Positions 8,545-18,118 of a DNA stretch of 64,000 nt are shown one piece after another (within the stretch, counting starts at the first letter, position 1; each line of letters starts with the position of its first letter). Origin of the DNA: Thermococcus celer Vu 13 = JCM 8558 (GTDB taxonomy: Archaea; Methanobacteriota_B; Thermococci; Thermococcales; Thermococcaceae); the NCBI RefSeq assembly GCF_002214365.1, contig NZ_CP014854.1, positions 744,001 through 808,000 on the forward strand, written 5' to 3'. A model generated the notes under the pieces. That model worked only from the letters and a program-made list of their open reading frames with translations. It was not told where the DNA came from and searched no databases. The position numbers and the translations under genes were made by a program.

Positions 8545-8907
8545 ATGGAGGGAACTCCACCTGAAGGACCGAAGAAAACATCTCTCGGACTGGACGAGAA
8601 CGTAGAGGGACTGCTCGCCTACCTGCTTTTTTGGGTTACAGGGATAATATTCCTGGTGCTTGAGAAGGAGAGCGATTTCGTCCGTTTCCACGCCATGCAG
8701 TCAACGATAACCTTCCTGGGGTTGATGGTGCTGAGCTACATCTTTGCCATCATACCCATCATCGGAGGCATTCTAAGCTATCTCCTATGGCTTCTCGGTC
8801 TGGTACTCTGGATACTCGGCATGCTCAAGGCCTACCAGGGCGAGCGCTACAAGTTCCCCCTCGTGGGCGACCTCGCCGAGCAGTGGCTCGAAAAGGTCAA
8901 CATCTGA
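8545..8907 (+). CDS. Small DUF4870-like membrane protein
   Basis: The 120-aa protein has a short soluble N-terminus, then three hydrophobic segments (about residues 25-40, 52-70, 74-95) and a soluble tail. The pattern 'ENVEGLLAYLLFWVTGIIFLVLEK' followed by 'VRFHAMQS' matches DUF4870-type (TMEM-like) small membrane proteins, whose role is unknown. Start ATG 8545 follows GGAGGTG at 8531-8537, and a TATA-like GTATTTAAAG lies around 8490. It appears to be a single-gene unit. Confidence 0.8.
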   Translation: MEGTPPEGPKKTSLGLDENVEGLLAYLLFWVTGIIFLVLEKESDFVRFHAMQSTITFLGLMVLSYIFAIIPIIGGILSYLLWLLGLVLWILGMLKAYQGERYKFPLVGDLAEQWLEKVNI

Positions 8908-8943
8908 GGCTCAGATTTTTAAGCCTCCCACCTATTTTTTCCT

Positions 8944-9738
8944 ATGATTGAGGATGCCATCGAGGACGTTCGGAGATTCTCAGAGGAAAACGGTCTCCAC
9001 GAGATGCAAATCCTCCTCCTTTTTTCCGGGGGCAAGGACAGCTCACTCGCCCTCTACCTTCTGAAAGAGGCTGGGCTCAACGTTTCGGCCCTGACCTTCT
9101 TCCACCGCTGGAGCTGGAGGGAGACGCTCAACTGGGCGATGGGGTTCACCAGGAGGCTCGGCGTTGAGCACTTCCTCGTGGACATAACGGACGGTCTTCT
9201 GCGCGAGGCCGTCGGACGGAAGGGACCCGTATGCATCAACTGCAAGAGGGTCATGCTGTGGAACGCGAAGTGGTTCGCCCTCAACGGCGGCTTCGACATC
9301 ATAGCTAAAGGGGACAACGCCAACGATAAGATCATAGGCGCCCTGCTGGACCAATGTAAAGGGGACATACGGCTCTGCGGGTTGCCAAAGATAGGCGTTC
9401 CGATCTTCAGGCCGCTCATAATGTACACGGCCGAAGAAGTCGAAGGACTCGCGCGGGAAGCGGGTATAAAACCCTACCGCATGTACGAGCACGCACGCAG
9501 GAGGCAGTGGCGCGAGGGCTGTCCGCTCCAGTACATAGACGAAGATGAAAGAGTAACGCCGGAACTCATGGACTTGGCCTACAGGGTCAACTACGAGGTG
9601 AGCAGGCTCGCCCGGCGGAGGAAGGTGAGGATGAGCGTCAGGGTTCCGAGCTTTGAGATAATCTGCTGGAACTGCGACGACGAAACGCTGAGGGAGGCGG
9701 AGGAGATCGTCTCCCGGTTTAAGGGGGGTGGAGAATGA
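8944..9738 (+). CDS. PP-loop ATP pyrophosphatase family protein (ExsB/NMN hydrolase-like fold)
   Basis: The 264-aa product carries the PP-loop 'LLFSGGKDSSLAL' near residue 27, which activates a substrate as an AMP adduct. Paired Cys occur at 'CINCKR', 'CKGDIRLC' and 'CWNC', suggesting a Zn or Fe-S site as in tRNA thiolases or related sulfur/amide transferases. The exact substrate is unknown. TATA-like GATTTTTAAG lies about 25 bp before ATG 8944 with no Shine-Dalgarno, so it is probably leaderless. It overlaps the AIR-synthase-like gene by 4 bp (ATGA), hence an operon. Confidence 0.8.
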   Translation: MIEDAIEDVRRFSEENGLHEMQILLLFSGGKDSSLALYLLKEAGLNVSALTFFHRWSWRETLNWAMGFTRRLGVEHFLVDITDGLLREAVGRKGPVCINCKRVMLWNAKWFALNGGFDIIAKGDNANDKIIGALLDQCKGDIRLCGLPKIGVPIFRPLIMYTAEEVEGLAREAGIKPYRMYEHARRRQWREGCPLQYIDEDERVTPELMDLAYRVNYEVSRLARRRKVRMSVRVPSFEIICWNCDDETLREAEEIVSRFKGGGE

Positions 9739-10745
9739 GGCTCCCGCCCGGAAAATTGAGGAACGAGCTTTTGAGGGAGGTGATCTTCCCCAACCTCGGG
9801 GTAGAGAACGGTAAGGTGCTCTACGGTCCGAAAGCGGGCTTTGACTCGGCGGTTCTCGAGTACGATGGGGAGCGTTACCTGGTAATCGCGACGGACCCAA
9901 CCTTGGGCGTCCCGGAGGAGACCTTCGGCTTCTTCACCTACCACTTCGCTTCCAGTGATGTGGCGGTCTTCGGGGCGAGGCCGAGATGGCTCGTCGTTGA
10001 TTTCGTCCTTCCACCCGGAACCTCGAGGGAGTTCCTGGAGGAAACGATGAGGACTTTAAACGCCGAGTGCCGGAGGTACGGGAGCTCGATAATAGGGGGC
10101 CACACGGGCGTCTATCCCTCGGTTGGAGAACCGACCGCAACGACCACCGCCATCGGGCTCGTGCGGAAGGACGAGCTCAAACTCCCCATCGCGAAACCCG
10201 GCGACAGGATAATCGTCACCGGCAAGGTGGCCCTCGAGTTCGCGGTCTCCGCCGCCCACTTCAGGGCCGACGAGCTTAAAAAAGTCCTGACTCCCACAGA
10301 GATCGCGGAGTTAAGGGCGATGTACAGGCTCGAGACCGCGGTTCCGGACGCTTTGACGGCGAGGCCCTTCGTGAGGGGCATGCACGACGCGACCGAGGGC
10401 GGTCTGACGGCCCTGCACGAGATAGCCGACAACTCGGGCCTTGGCTTCACCGTTTACGCCGGGAGACTCGAGCTGAACCCCCTCGTCCGGAAGGTTCTCG
10501 ACCTTTACGGGCTCGAACCCTGGGACGTCTCCTCAACGGGAACCCTGATAGCTGTAGCCCCTCCGAAAAAATCTGACCAACTGCTGGCCGAGTTTAGGGG
10601 GAATGGAATTAAAGCCTTTGAGCTCGGCGAGTTCACCGAGGAGAGGGAGAGGGTTTTGATCGAAAACGGTGGTGAGAGGGACTTCCCGACCTTCGAGGGC
10701 GACCCGTACGTAACTCTCTACGGCTCACCTGATCCTGAACCTTAG
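9735..10745 (+). CDS. AIR synthase (PurM/HypE/ThiL)-related protein
   Basis: The 336-aa protein follows the PurM-like two-domain plan: N-terminal 'GFDSAVLEYDGERYLVIATDPT' and 'IIGGHTGVYP', and C-terminal 'MHDATEGGLTALHEIADNSGLG', as in HypE/SelD/ThiL relatives that use ATP. It is not a clear HypE (no terminal Cys) nor classical ThiL, so the substrate is open. The start overlaps the end of the PP-loop gene, suggesting a joint pathway. The 3' end overlaps the convergent pelota gene by 21 bp. Confidence 0.82.
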   Translation: MRLPPGKLRNELLREVIFPNLGVENGKVLYGPKAGFDSAVLEYDGERYLVIATDPTLGVPEETFGFFTYHFASSDVAVFGARPRWLVVDFVLPPGTSREFLEETMRTLNAECRRYGSSIIGGHTGVYPSVGEPTATTTAIGLVRKDELKLPIAKPGDRIIVTGKVALEFAVSAAHFRADELKKVLTPTEIAELRAMYRLETAVPDALTARPFVRGMHDATEGGLTALHEIADNSGLGFTVYAGRLELNPLVRKVLDLYGLEPWDVSSTGTLIAVAPPKKSDQLLAEFRGNGIKAFELGEFTEERERVLIENGGERDFPTFEGDPYVTLYGSPDPEP

Positions 10746-11798
10746 GATCGCCGCCAGACCACCGAGGGCCCTCAGCTTCTCCCCGCCCTCGTGCTCGGAA
10801 CTAACCACCACGACCTCCCCCCTCGAGTGGCGAACGGTCTCCATGAGCTCCTCTATTCTCTCCCGGTTCTCGCCCTTGAGCAGTTCGTCCAGAACGAGCA
10901 GGGTCTCGACCGCGCCGTAGTTCACCGCCTCCTCGACCTCTTTGAGACCGTAGGCGGCGAGACCGTTGTTCCGCCCTATGTTCTCGAGCACCTTCTCGAC
11001 GAGCTCCACCTCCCTGGCAACGCGGTTCTCGCGGTAGACCTTCTCGACCGTCCCGCGTTTGATGACCTCGTATATCCCCGTCCTTCCGGTCACGCTCGTG
11101 TCCTCTACAACAACCCTTCCCGCCAGCTGGGGGTAGTTCTCGCGCAGGAACTTGTGGAAGTCCTCCTTGACGAAGCCGGGACCCGCCACTATAGCCTTCT
11201 CAACGCCCTCCCTGTTCATTACCTCCTCCATGCTCTTCGCCACGTCGTGGAAGAACCTCTTCTCCTCGCCCTCGCGGTCCGTGCTGTACCTCTTTCCCCC
11301 GAGGTTGTAGTGTATCCCCTTGAGGATCTCGACGCCGTACTCCCGAATAACCGCCATGTCCGCCTCGCCGTCGTCGATGACTACTATCATGACCTTCGCG
11401 CGCTTAGAGGCCTCGACCGCCTCCCTCAGCCTCTCAAGGTGGTGCTCCCTCCAGCGGGGCTTCTGGATCGTCACGACCTTTCCCGTCTCTATCGCGATGG
11501 TGTGGTACTTGCCGAGGGGGACGTCCTCCCGGGAGGCGTACACTATCGGGCCTGTGACCCTGAGCTGGTTGGCGAAGCGGTGGAAGTTTATCTTCTCCGC
11601 CCTCACCCCGAGGAAGACCGGAATGACCTCCACCTTCTCGGCCCTGAGGGAGTCGGAGCGCTGGGCCTGCTTCCGGAGGGTCTTCGCGTAGACGGTGTCG
11701 CCGGGGTCTATGATGTGGTAAAGGTGCCAGAGGTCGTCGAGGGTCTCGGCCTTGACCTTTACCTTGCCCTCCTTGACGTCCCGATGGATTATCTGCAT
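10725..11798 (-). CDS. pelA: mRNA surveillance protein pelota
   Basis: This 357-aa protein has the eRF1-like three-domain order: an Lsm-like N-terminal domain ('KVKAETLDDLWHLYHIIDPGDTVYAKTLRK'-type region), a central domain ('VMIVVIDDGEADMAVI') and a C-terminal domain ('YGLKEVEEAVNYGAVETLLVLDE'). It lacks the GGQ loop of release factors, as expected of pelota/Dom34. With aEF1A or ABCE1 it rescues stalled ribosomes. Length fits the archaeal family. Confidence 0.96.
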   Translation of the reverse strand: MQIIHRDVKEGKVKVKAETLDDLWHLYHIIDPGDTVYAKTLRKQAQRSDSLRAEKVEVIPVFLGVRAEKINFHRFANQLRVTGPIVYASREDVPLGKYHTIAIETGKVVTIQKPRWREHHLERLREAVEASKRAKVMIVVIDDGEADMAVIREYGVEILKGIHYNLGGKRYSTDREGEEKRFFHDVAKSMEEVMNREGVEKAIVAGPGFVKEDFHKFLRENYPQLAGRVVVEDTSVTGRTGIYEVIKRGTVEKVYRENRVAREVELVEKVLENIGRNNGLAAYGLKEVEEAVNYGAVETLLVLDELLKGENRERIEELMETVRHSRGEVVVVSSEHEGGEKLRALGGLAAILRFRIR

Positions 11799-11873
11799 CC
11801 CCTCACCTCCGGAGAAGGTTGGTGTTCCGGTTTAAAAAGTTGCTAAGGATTGTTGGGAAAGAACAGGAGAAGC

Positions 11874-12920
11874 TCAGATGAGCTCCCTCTCCGTCCTGGT
11901 CAGCCTGACCGCGCCGCCCTCAGTGATCAATATTGTGTCCTCGATCCTGACCCCTCCGAATCCCGGGATGTATATTCCTGGCTCTACCGTTATCACCATC
12001 CCCGGCCTGAGCTCGGTGTCGTCGGTCTGGCTGACCCTCGGCCACTCGTGGATCTCCAGCCCGACGCCGTGCCCGGTCGAGTGGATGAAGTAATCCCCGT
12101 AGCCGTACTCCGCTATGACGTCTCTAACGACCGTATCGAGCTCCTTCGCGGTCATCCCGGGTCTCGCCACCTCAACCCCCTTCCTCTGGGCCTCGAGGAC
12201 GGCGTAGTAGATGTCCTTCTGCTTCTCGTTGGGACTGCCGACGACGATGGTTCTGGTCATGTCGGAGTTGTAGTGCCTGTAGAGCGCCCCCTCGTCGATG
12301 ACCACCAGGTCGCCCCTCTCTATCCGCCTGTCGCTCGCTACCCCGTGGGGAAGGGCCGAGCGCGGGCCGCTCGCCACTATGGTGTCGAAGGCCGGCTTTT
12401 CTGCACCGTTCATCTTCATGACGTACTCCATTCGGGCGGCGACTTCCCTCTCCCTTTTACCCTCGCTCGCCTCCTCGAGCGCCGCCATCATGGCCATGTC
12501 CGCTATCCCGCAGGCGGCCTTTATCGCCTCGATCTCCCCGGCTTCCTTGATTATCCTCAGGTCCCTTATCACCTCGTCGATGGGGACAAAATCCTTCGCC
12601 CCGGCCTTCTCTTTGAGTGTCTGAACGGTTGAAAAGCTGGTCTTTCCTTCGATGCCGAGTTTTCTGGGCCTGAACGAGGAAAGCCTCTCGTAAAGCTCCT
12701 TCCCGGTTTTGAACTTCTCGACCGGGACCTTTGAATTCGCCTTGGCCTCCTCGTACTCGAGCTCGGGAACGATGAAGAGCGCATCGTCCGGGGTGACGAC
12801 AAGGTAACCGCCGAGGACGGGAGCGCTCCCCGTGAAGTAGAAGAGGTTTTCCCTCCGGGTTATCAGAGCGGCATCGAGTTCATGTTCATTTATAAACTCC
12901 TGGAGTCTTTTAATTCTCAT
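11874..12920 (-). CDS. pepQ: Xaa-Pro dipeptidase (prolidase)
   Basis: The 348-aa product equals the length of the Pyrococcus furiosus prolidase. The C-terminal pita-bread domain has the five metal ligands in their motifs: 'VIDEGALYRHYNSDMTRT' (two Asp), 'STGHGVGLEIHE' (His), 'VTVEPGIYI' (Glu) and 'VRIEDTILI' (Glu). It cleaves X-Pro dipeptides in the cytosol using Co/Mn/Zn. The frame is open to 13016, but ATG 12920 follows GGTGGTTGCCG and matches the family start. Divergent from the HAD gene. Confidence 0.96.
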   Translation of the reverse strand: MRIKRLQEFINEHELDAALITRRENLFYFTGSAPVLGGYLVVTPDDALFIVPELEYEEAKANSKVPVEKFKTGKELYERLSSFRPRKLGIEGKTSFSTVQTLKEKAGAKDFVPIDEVIRDLRIIKEAGEIEAIKAACGIADMAMMAALEEASEGKREREVAARMEYVMKMNGAEKPAFDTIVASGPRSALPHGVASDRRIERGDLVVIDEGALYRHYNSDMTRTIVVGSPNEKQKDIYYAVLEAQRKGVEVARPGMTAKELDTVVRDVIAEYGYGDYFIHSTGHGVGLEIHEWPRVSQTDDTELRPGMVITVEPGIYIPGFGGVRIEDTILITEGGAVRLTRTERELI

Positions 12921-13026
12921 CGGCAACCACCCGCTCTCTGTAACGGGTGAGGGAATAAAATCCTTTCGGGGGTCACACCTCGGAAGGAATATAAACCCCC
13001 GGAAGAAAACCTGCACGGGGATCGGA

Positions 13027-13695
13027 GTGACGGTTTACCTTTTCGATTTTGACGGCACCCTCGTGGACAGCACGGGAGCGGTCGAGAAGGCCCTGAGGAT
13101 AGCGATAGAGAAGACGATCCCGGCGGTGATAGAGAGCGACCTCTACGACGACTACTACAAGGCCCTGTTTCTATTCATCAAGGGCAAGCTCACATACCGC
13201 TATCTCGGGGTCATCCACGAGCTCGTCGCCCAGGGCACCATCCACGAGTACTACAAGCTCATGCCCGGCTACATCAAGGACCTCCCCTTCGCCAGGGAGG
13301 TTATCAGGGAGCTCAGAAAGCGCGGCAGGCGCGTGATAAGCTTCTCCGGCGAGCACACCTATCCGGGCGGGAAGGTAATCTTCATGAAGAAGACGAACTG
13401 GTACGACGAGTTCGACGAGGTCATAACGTTCAAGGGGACGAGGGACATGCTCACGAAGTTCGGGGCACTGAGGGAGCTCCATCCCGAGGAACCGTTCGTC
13501 TGGATCGACGACAGCCCGAGCAGGTTCACCTACGTCCTGGACGACAACACCCTCTTCGTCCAGAAGTTCTCCCCCCACAAGAGCGACGTTGCCCTCCTCT
13601 CCGAGAGGATGAACTTCATCAAGATAAAGAACCTCCGGGAAGTTCTGGATATAGACGATGGGCTGGGCCAGTTCCTCGGGGACGATAAACCTTAA
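13027..13695 (+). CDS. HAD-superfamily hydrolase
   Basis: The 222-aa protein starts (GTG) with 'TVYLFDFDGTLVDST', the HAD nucleophile motif I (D-x-D). It has a helical cap and later 'VWIDDSPSRF' as the acidic motif IV. Motif II is 'VISFSGEH'. Substrate unknown; a phosphatase role is likely. A GGAG lies a few bases upstream of the GTG. It ends 39 bp before the L35Ae start. Confidence 0.85.
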   Translation: MTVYLFDFDGTLVDSTGAVEKALRIAIEKTIPAVIESDLYDDYYKALFLFIKGKLTYRYLGVIHELVAQGTIHEYYKLMPGYIKDLPFAREVIRELRKRGRRVISFSGEHTYPGGKVIFMKKTNWYDEFDEVITFKGTRDMLTKFGALRELHPEEPFVWIDDSPSRFTYVLDDNTLFVQKFSPHKSDVALLSERMNFIKIKNLREVLDIDDGLGQFLGDDKP

Positions 13696-13734
13696 AAATC
13701 CCCTCCCGCTTAACCACGGGTGGAGGTGGGGACG

Positions 13735-14001
13735 ATGGTCAGGGGAAAGGCTCTCGTCCTCGCCTACGCAGGTACCAAGGAGCACCAGGACAACCACCAC
13801 ATGATTCTCAAGCCCCTCGGGATCGACGAGAGGGGAAGCGCCGCCCGGCTGATCGGCAGGAAGGTTCTCTGGAAAACGCCGACCGGGAAGAAGATGTACG
13901 GCAAAATTCTTAGAACGCATGGCAACGGCGGAGAGGTGGTGGCCTACTTCAAGCCCGGACTTCCGGGGCAGGCCCTTGGAGACCACGTCGATATCCTTTA
14001 G
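13735..14001 (+). CDS. rpl35ae: 50S ribosomal protein L35Ae
   Basis: The 88-aa product from [14 protein letters not shown] matches archaeal L35Ae (about 87 aa), with '[20 protein letters not shown]' and '[25 protein letters not shown]'. It is a component of the large ribosomal subunit. The start at ATG 13735 follows GGAGGTGGGG; the upstream in-frame GTG at 13720 is part of that region and is not favoured. Confidence 0.95.
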   Translation: MVRGKALVLAYAGTKEHQDNHHMILKPLGIDERGSAARLIGRKVLWKTPTGKKMYGKILRTHGNGGEVVAYFKPGLPGQALGDHVDIL

Positions 14002-14046
14002 ATAAACCCTTTAAACCCTCCGTCCTTTTCTTCCTTCGGTGAGAGA

Positions 14047-15183
14047 ATGGAGTTCGTTGAGATGAGGGAGGGCCTCGCGAGGATCCTCGTTCCGAAGGCG
14101 GAGAGAATCTACGACGCCCCGGTCTTTTACAACCCGGTGATGGCCCTGAACCGGGATTTGAGCGTCCTTGCAGTTGATATTCTAAAACCCCGGAAGGTTC
14201 TCGATGCCCTCTCCGCCACGGGGATAAGGGGCGTCCGCTACGCCCTCGAGACCCCAGCGGGAGAGGTCTGGCTCAACGACATAAGCGAGGAAGCCTTCAA
14301 CCTCATCCTGAAGAACGTCCGGCTGAACCTCGGCGTCGAGGGGGTTAGGATAGGGGATGGAAGGGTTTCCTTCCGCAACGGTAAAGAGGTCGTGGCCAAC
14401 CGCGACGACGCCAACAGGCTCATGGCCGAGAAGTTCAGGTACTTCGACTTCCTTGACCTGGACCCCTTTGGCTCGCCGGTGGGGTTCCTCGACACGGCCT
14501 TGAGGAGCGTGAGGAGAAAAGGAGTTCTGGCCGTTACCGCGACCGACACCGGGGTTCTGTGCGGGGCCTACAGGAACGCCTGCCTGAGGAAGTACCTCGC
14601 CGAGCCGCTCAGGGGTGAACTCTGCCACGAAGCCGGCCTCAGGATCCTTATCGGGACGGTCGTGAGGTACGCGGCGAAGTACGACCTCGGGGTTGAGGTG
14701 TTACTTGCCTACCACCGCGACCACTACTTCCGCGCCTTTCTGAGGCTGAAGAGCGGCGCGAGGAATGCCGATGAGAGCCTCTCCAACCTCGGCTACCTCT
14801 GGCAGAAGAAAAACGGGGAGTTCGGGTACGAAAGGGCGGTTCTACCCAAAAAACCGGGTGCCCACGGCCCCCTCTGGCTCGGGCCCCTTAAGGATGAGGA
14901 CTTCGCCCGCAGGATGCTGACACTGGCGGGTGAGAAAACCCTCGCCCACGGGAAGACCCTCCTGTTCCTCGAGCTCCTCGCCGGGGAACTTGACGTGCCG
15001 TTCTTCTACGACACCCACGCCCTCGCGAGGAGGAACGGCCTCGGGGTTATGAAGGTGTCGCGCCTCATAGAAGCTTTGGAGGAACTGGGCTACCGCGCCA
15101 CGAGGACGCATTTCTCGCCCACCGCGGTGAAGACGGACGCGCCGTTTCAGGAGGTCGTTGGAGTTCTGAAGTCCACTCGGTGA
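14047..15183 (+). CDS. trm1: tRNA (guanine(26)-N2)-dimethyltransferase Trm1
   Basis: The 378-aa enzyme has the Trm1 pattern: '[16 protein letters not shown]' near the N-terminus, the SAM-site stretch '[18 protein letters not shown]', then '[18 protein letters not shown]' (catalytic D-P-F-G) and '[17 protein letters not shown]'. It adds one or two methyl groups to G26 (or G10) of tRNA. Length is normal for archaeal Trm1 (about 380 aa). Confidence 0.96.
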   Translation: MEFVEMREGLARILVPKAERIYDAPVFYNPVMALNRDLSVLAVDILKPRKVLDALSATGIRGVRYALETPAGEVWLNDISEEAFNLILKNVRLNLGVEGVRIGDGRVSFRNGKEVVANRDDANRLMAEKFRYFDFLDLDPFGSPVGFLDTALRSVRRKGVLAVTATDTGVLCGAYRNACLRKYLAEPLRGELCHEAGLRILIGTVVRYAAKYDLGVEVLLAYHRDHYFRAFLRLKSGARNADESLSNLGYLWQKKNGEFGYERAVLPKKPGAHGPLWLGPLKDEDFARRMLTLAGEKTLAHGKTLLFLELLAGELDVPFFYDTHALARRNGLGVMKVSRLIEALEELGYRATRTHFSPTAVKTDAPFQEVVGVLKSTR

Positions 15184-15236
15184 GCCCCTCGACATCTATT
15201 TAATCCCTTGCGATAACTTGGATGGGGTGTGGGATA

Positions 15237-16331
15237 ATGGACGGGATGGTAAAACTCGCCGAGAACTTCTACAGGGACGAGTACTCCGATTCAGTGCTGT
15301 ACGCCCGTCTCGCAAAAGGTGAGGGGGACGGGGAGATAAAGAAAGAGCTCCTCCGGCTCTCGAAGATAGAGGCCAAGCACGCCAGGTTCTGGTACGAGTT
15401 CGTAAAGAAACGCGGGGGGAAGACCCCGAAACCCTCTGTGGGGAAGCTCAAGGTTTTTAGTGTTAAACTCCTCAGGAAGGTTTTTGGGCCGGCATTGGTG
15501 GTCTCCCTGCTCGAGATGGGCGAGAACAGCGCGATACAGAAGTACTTCAGGTACCTCACGACCTACGCGGGGAACCTCAGCGAAGAGGAAATAGGGGCCA
15601 TGAAGGAGGTCATCCTGGACGAGCTCGAGCACGAGAGGTTCTTCAGGGAGGAGGAGAAGCGCTTCCACGTCGAGAACATCCGGGACCTCATCTTGGGCAT
15701 GAACGACGGCCTGGTCGAGCTCCTCGGTGCCGTAACGGGTCTCTCCGCGGTCTATCCGAACAATCCCCAAATCGTTGGGATAAGCGGACTCATAGTGGGC
15801 GTCGCGGGGGCGCTCTCCATGTCCATCGGAACCTTCGTCTCCGTCCGCTCCCAGAGACAGGTGAAGGAGTCGATTCGGGAGAGGATGGAGGTTCTCTTCA
15901 GGGTCTCTCCGGAGAAAGTCTCTGGAGAGCTCATCGACAGGCTCGTCGAGGGTGGGATGCCCGAGGAGGTGGCGAGGGACGTGGCCGAGAAGCTCGCCGG
16001 CAGGGGTGAGGCGATAATGAAACTCCTCCTTCCCGAGGCCGAGGAGAACGAGGTGAGGGCGGCGCTCTACACCGGCCTCTCCTATCTGCTCGGCGTCGTC
16101 TTCCCCGTCACGCCCTACTTCCTCACGTCAAGCTCCCTGGTGGCCCTTCCGGTGTCAGTACTGCTGGCCGGCTCCGCCCTCGCGGTGGTGGCGACGCTCA
16201 TCTCACTGCTCTCGGGTATCTCAATCCGGAAAAAGGTAGCCGAGATGGTTGCCACGGGTCTCGGCGCGGCTTTCCTGAGTTACCTCTTCGGTCGCCTGAT
16301 GGAGGCGTTCTTCCACGTCTCGGCGCTTTAA
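15237..16331 (+). CDS. Rubrerythrin-like domain fused to VIT1/CCC1 iron/manganese transporter
   Basis: The 364-aa protein has an N-terminal ferritin-like four-helix domain (about residues 1-140) with 'LSKIEAKHARFWYEF' and 'DELEHERFF', where E-x2-H motifs could bind a di-iron centre. A VIT1/CCC1 domain follows ('LILGMNDGLVELLGAVTGLSAVY', 'GALSMSIGTFVSVRSQ') with about five membrane segments. The architecture resembles bacterial MbfA, an iron exporter. ATG 15237 is preferred over 15222, which would put the start inside the GGGGTGTGG ribosome-binding region. It probably exports or stores Fe/Mn. Confidence 0.88.
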   Translation: MDGMVKLAENFYRDEYSDSVLYARLAKGEGDGEIKKELLRLSKIEAKHARFWYEFVKKRGGKTPKPSVGKLKVFSVKLLRKVFGPALVVSLLEMGENSAIQKYFRYLTTYAGNLSEEEIGAMKEVILDELEHERFFREEEKRFHVENIRDLILGMNDGLVELLGAVTGLSAVYPNNPQIVGISGLIVGVAGALSMSIGTFVSVRSQRQVKESIRERMEVLFRVSPEKVSGELIDRLVEGGMPEEVARDVAEKLAGRGEAIMKLLLPEAEENEVRAALYTGLSYLLGVVFPVTPYFLTSSSLVALPVSVLLAGSALAVVATLISLLSGISIRKKVAEMVATGLGAAFLSYLFGRLMEAFFHVSAL

Positions 16332-16416
16332 ACGGGGGCATGTCTTCTCCCCTGCTATTTTCTTGATTTATTGCCCCCATTTACCCAGATTTTAGAAACG
16401 GTCGGGAAAGGCATCT

Positions 16417-17787
16417 TCATACCTTCACGTACTTCCACTTCCCCCTCCTGAAGGCCCACCAGAAGAGGGCCGCCGTGGCGAAGGTCTCGAGGCTCATGGC
16501 TATCCAGGCCGCCACAACACCGAGGCCAGCGAAGTGGAGGGCCCCGAGGGTGAAGCCGAACCCGAGAAGGTATGCGGGGATTATGCGGAAGAGGAGCTTG
16601 CTGACGGCGGTGATGTACATGGGCGTTTTCGTATCTCCCGCACCCCTCAGCGCCCCGCTGAGGACGAAGAGCCATCCGAGGGGGACCTCACTTATACCGA
16701 CGATTATCAGGTAGATGCTCGCGAGCCTCATGACCTCCAAGCGATGAGGGTCGCTCGTGCTTATGAAGGGCATGACGAGGTAACGCGGGAAGGCTATCAG
16801 GATGAAGGCCATAACGGCCATGAAGAGGCCGACCATCTTGAGGGCCTCGTGGACGATTCTCTCCGCCTTTTCGGGCCTTCCCTCACCGAGGCTCTGACCG
16901 ACGAGGGCCGAAGTAGCTACGTTGAAGCCGAAGGCTGGCATGTAGGCTATGCTCTCAACGCGGAGGCCCACCTGGTGGGCGGCCAGGGCCACCGTTCCGA
17001 AGCGGGTCACTATGCTCATGTAGAGGAAGTTGTAGAAGCTGAAGAGGCCGCGCTCCACCATCGTCGGCACGCCGATGCGGAGGATCCGCGTGGCCATCTC
17101 GGGATGGAAGCTCCAGCTCGGTTTAAAACGGAGTACGAGCCTTCCGCTCCAGAGGAGGTAGAGGCCCATGATGAAGGAGACGGTTATCCCCATCCCCGAG
17201 GCCCATGCGGCGCCGACCGGACCGAGCCTGGGAAAGCCGAACTTCCCGAACACGAGAAGGTAATCGAGAACCGCGTTGATAACGTTCATCAGGATGCCGA
17301 GCTTCATGGGGGTTTTTGTGTCCCCCGCACCTCTCAGGGCGGAGAAGGCCGTGAAACCCGCGAACCGGAGGGGGTAGAAGGCGAACACCACCTTGATGTA
17401 CTCGTAACCCAGGGCGACCACATCCGGTTTTGCGCCCATTATCCTGAGGACGTCGTCTCCAAAGAACCATCCGAAGAGGGTAACCGGAATCCCGAGGAGG
17501 AACGCCAGGTAGAGGCTCTGCTCCAGAGTCAGCGTGGCGTTAATCTCGTCCCGGGCGCCCGTGAACCTCGCGACGAGGGCGAGGGTTCCGGTCGCGACCG
17601 CCGCCATGATGGGCATCATGAACCAGCTAACCTGACCGCCGAGGCCGACGGAGGCGAGGGCGAGGGCGCCGAGCTGGCCGACTATCATCATGTCCACTAA
17701 GTTGAGCAGGGTCTGGGAGATGTTGCCGGTTATGGCCGGCCAGGCAAGGCTCCAGAGGCGGCGCTGCTCCTCGTTCAGGCGAACCAT
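16417..17787 (-). CDS. MATE-family efflux transporter
   Basis: The 456-aa protein has about 12 hydrophobic segments in two similar halves and the MATE signatures 'LAWPAITGNISQTLLNLVDMMIVGQLG' and 'GDTKTPM' in each half (twice: 'RGAGDTKTPMKLG' and 'RGAGDTKTPMYIT'). These proteins expel drugs or metabolites using Na+ or H+. It stands alone between convergent and tandem neighbours, with no regulator beside it. Confidence 0.92.
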   Translation of the reverse strand: MVRLNEEQRRLWSLAWPAITGNISQTLLNLVDMMIVGQLGALALASVGLGGQVSWFMMPIMAAVATGTLALVARFTGARDEINATLTLEQSLYLAFLLGIPVTLFGWFFGDDVLRIMGAKPDVVALGYEYIKVVFAFYPLRFAGFTAFSALRGAGDTKTPMKLGILMNVINAVLDYLLVFGKFGFPRLGPVGAAWASGMGITVSFIMGLYLLWSGRLVLRFKPSWSFHPEMATRILRIGVPTMVERGLFSFYNFLYMSIVTRFGTVALAAHQVGLRVESIAYMPAFGFNVATSALVGQSLGEGRPEKAERIVHEALKMVGLFMAVMAFILIAFPRYLVMPFISTSDPHRLEVMRLASIYLIIVGISEVPLGWLFVLSGALRGAGDTKTPMYITAVSKLLFRIIPAYLLGFGFTLGALHFAGLGVVAAWIAMSLETFATAALFWWAFRRGKWKYVKV

Positions 17788-17902
17788 TAAGACGTCCCTC
17801 TAAACGGGGAGAATAACATTTGAGTTAATAAGGGTTGTGGTGAACGAACTTCCGCTGGATAACTCGATGAAGAACCCGCCGGGTGAGGGTTAAAAAGAAA
17901 GG

Positions 17903-18094
17903 TCAGTAGCGGAGGTTCCTCTTCTTCCTCCAGCTGTGGGACCAGCTGTACTTCCTCATGCGTCTACTCCTTCCGAAGCCGCACGCGGCGCAATAGCCCT
18001 TCTTGACGTTGTAGGCGCGCTTTCCGCAGCGCCTGCACTTGATGTGAGTTGGAGTGTGATTTCTCCTGCCCTTCGGTGCAGTCCCGCTTCCCAT
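17903..18094 (-). CDS. rpl37e: 50S ribosomal protein L37e
   Basis: The 63-aa basic protein '[20 protein letters not shown]' has a C-x2-C...C-x2-C zinc finger (CRRCG, CAACG) and a basic tail, as in L37e. ATG 18094 follows GGGGTGAT. It sits 24 bp downstream of the LSm gene, the usual archaeal lsm-L37e operon. Confidence 0.97.
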   Translation of the reverse strand: MGSGTAPKGRRNHTPTHIKCRRCGKRAYNVKKGYCAACGFGRSRRMRKYSWSHSWRKKRNLRY

Positions 18095-18118
18095 CCTATC
18101 ACCCCGCTATCTCTCGCT

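Noticed and set aside
10725-10745. Overlap of AIR-synthase-like and pelota genes as an error
   Set aside because: Convergent overlaps of about 20 bp are common here (also at 35317-35333 and 43806-43818), and both C-termini look normal.
16534-17700. 388-codon plus-strand open frame
   Set aside because: Antisense to the MATE transporter and low-complexity; no ribosome site or recognisable domain.
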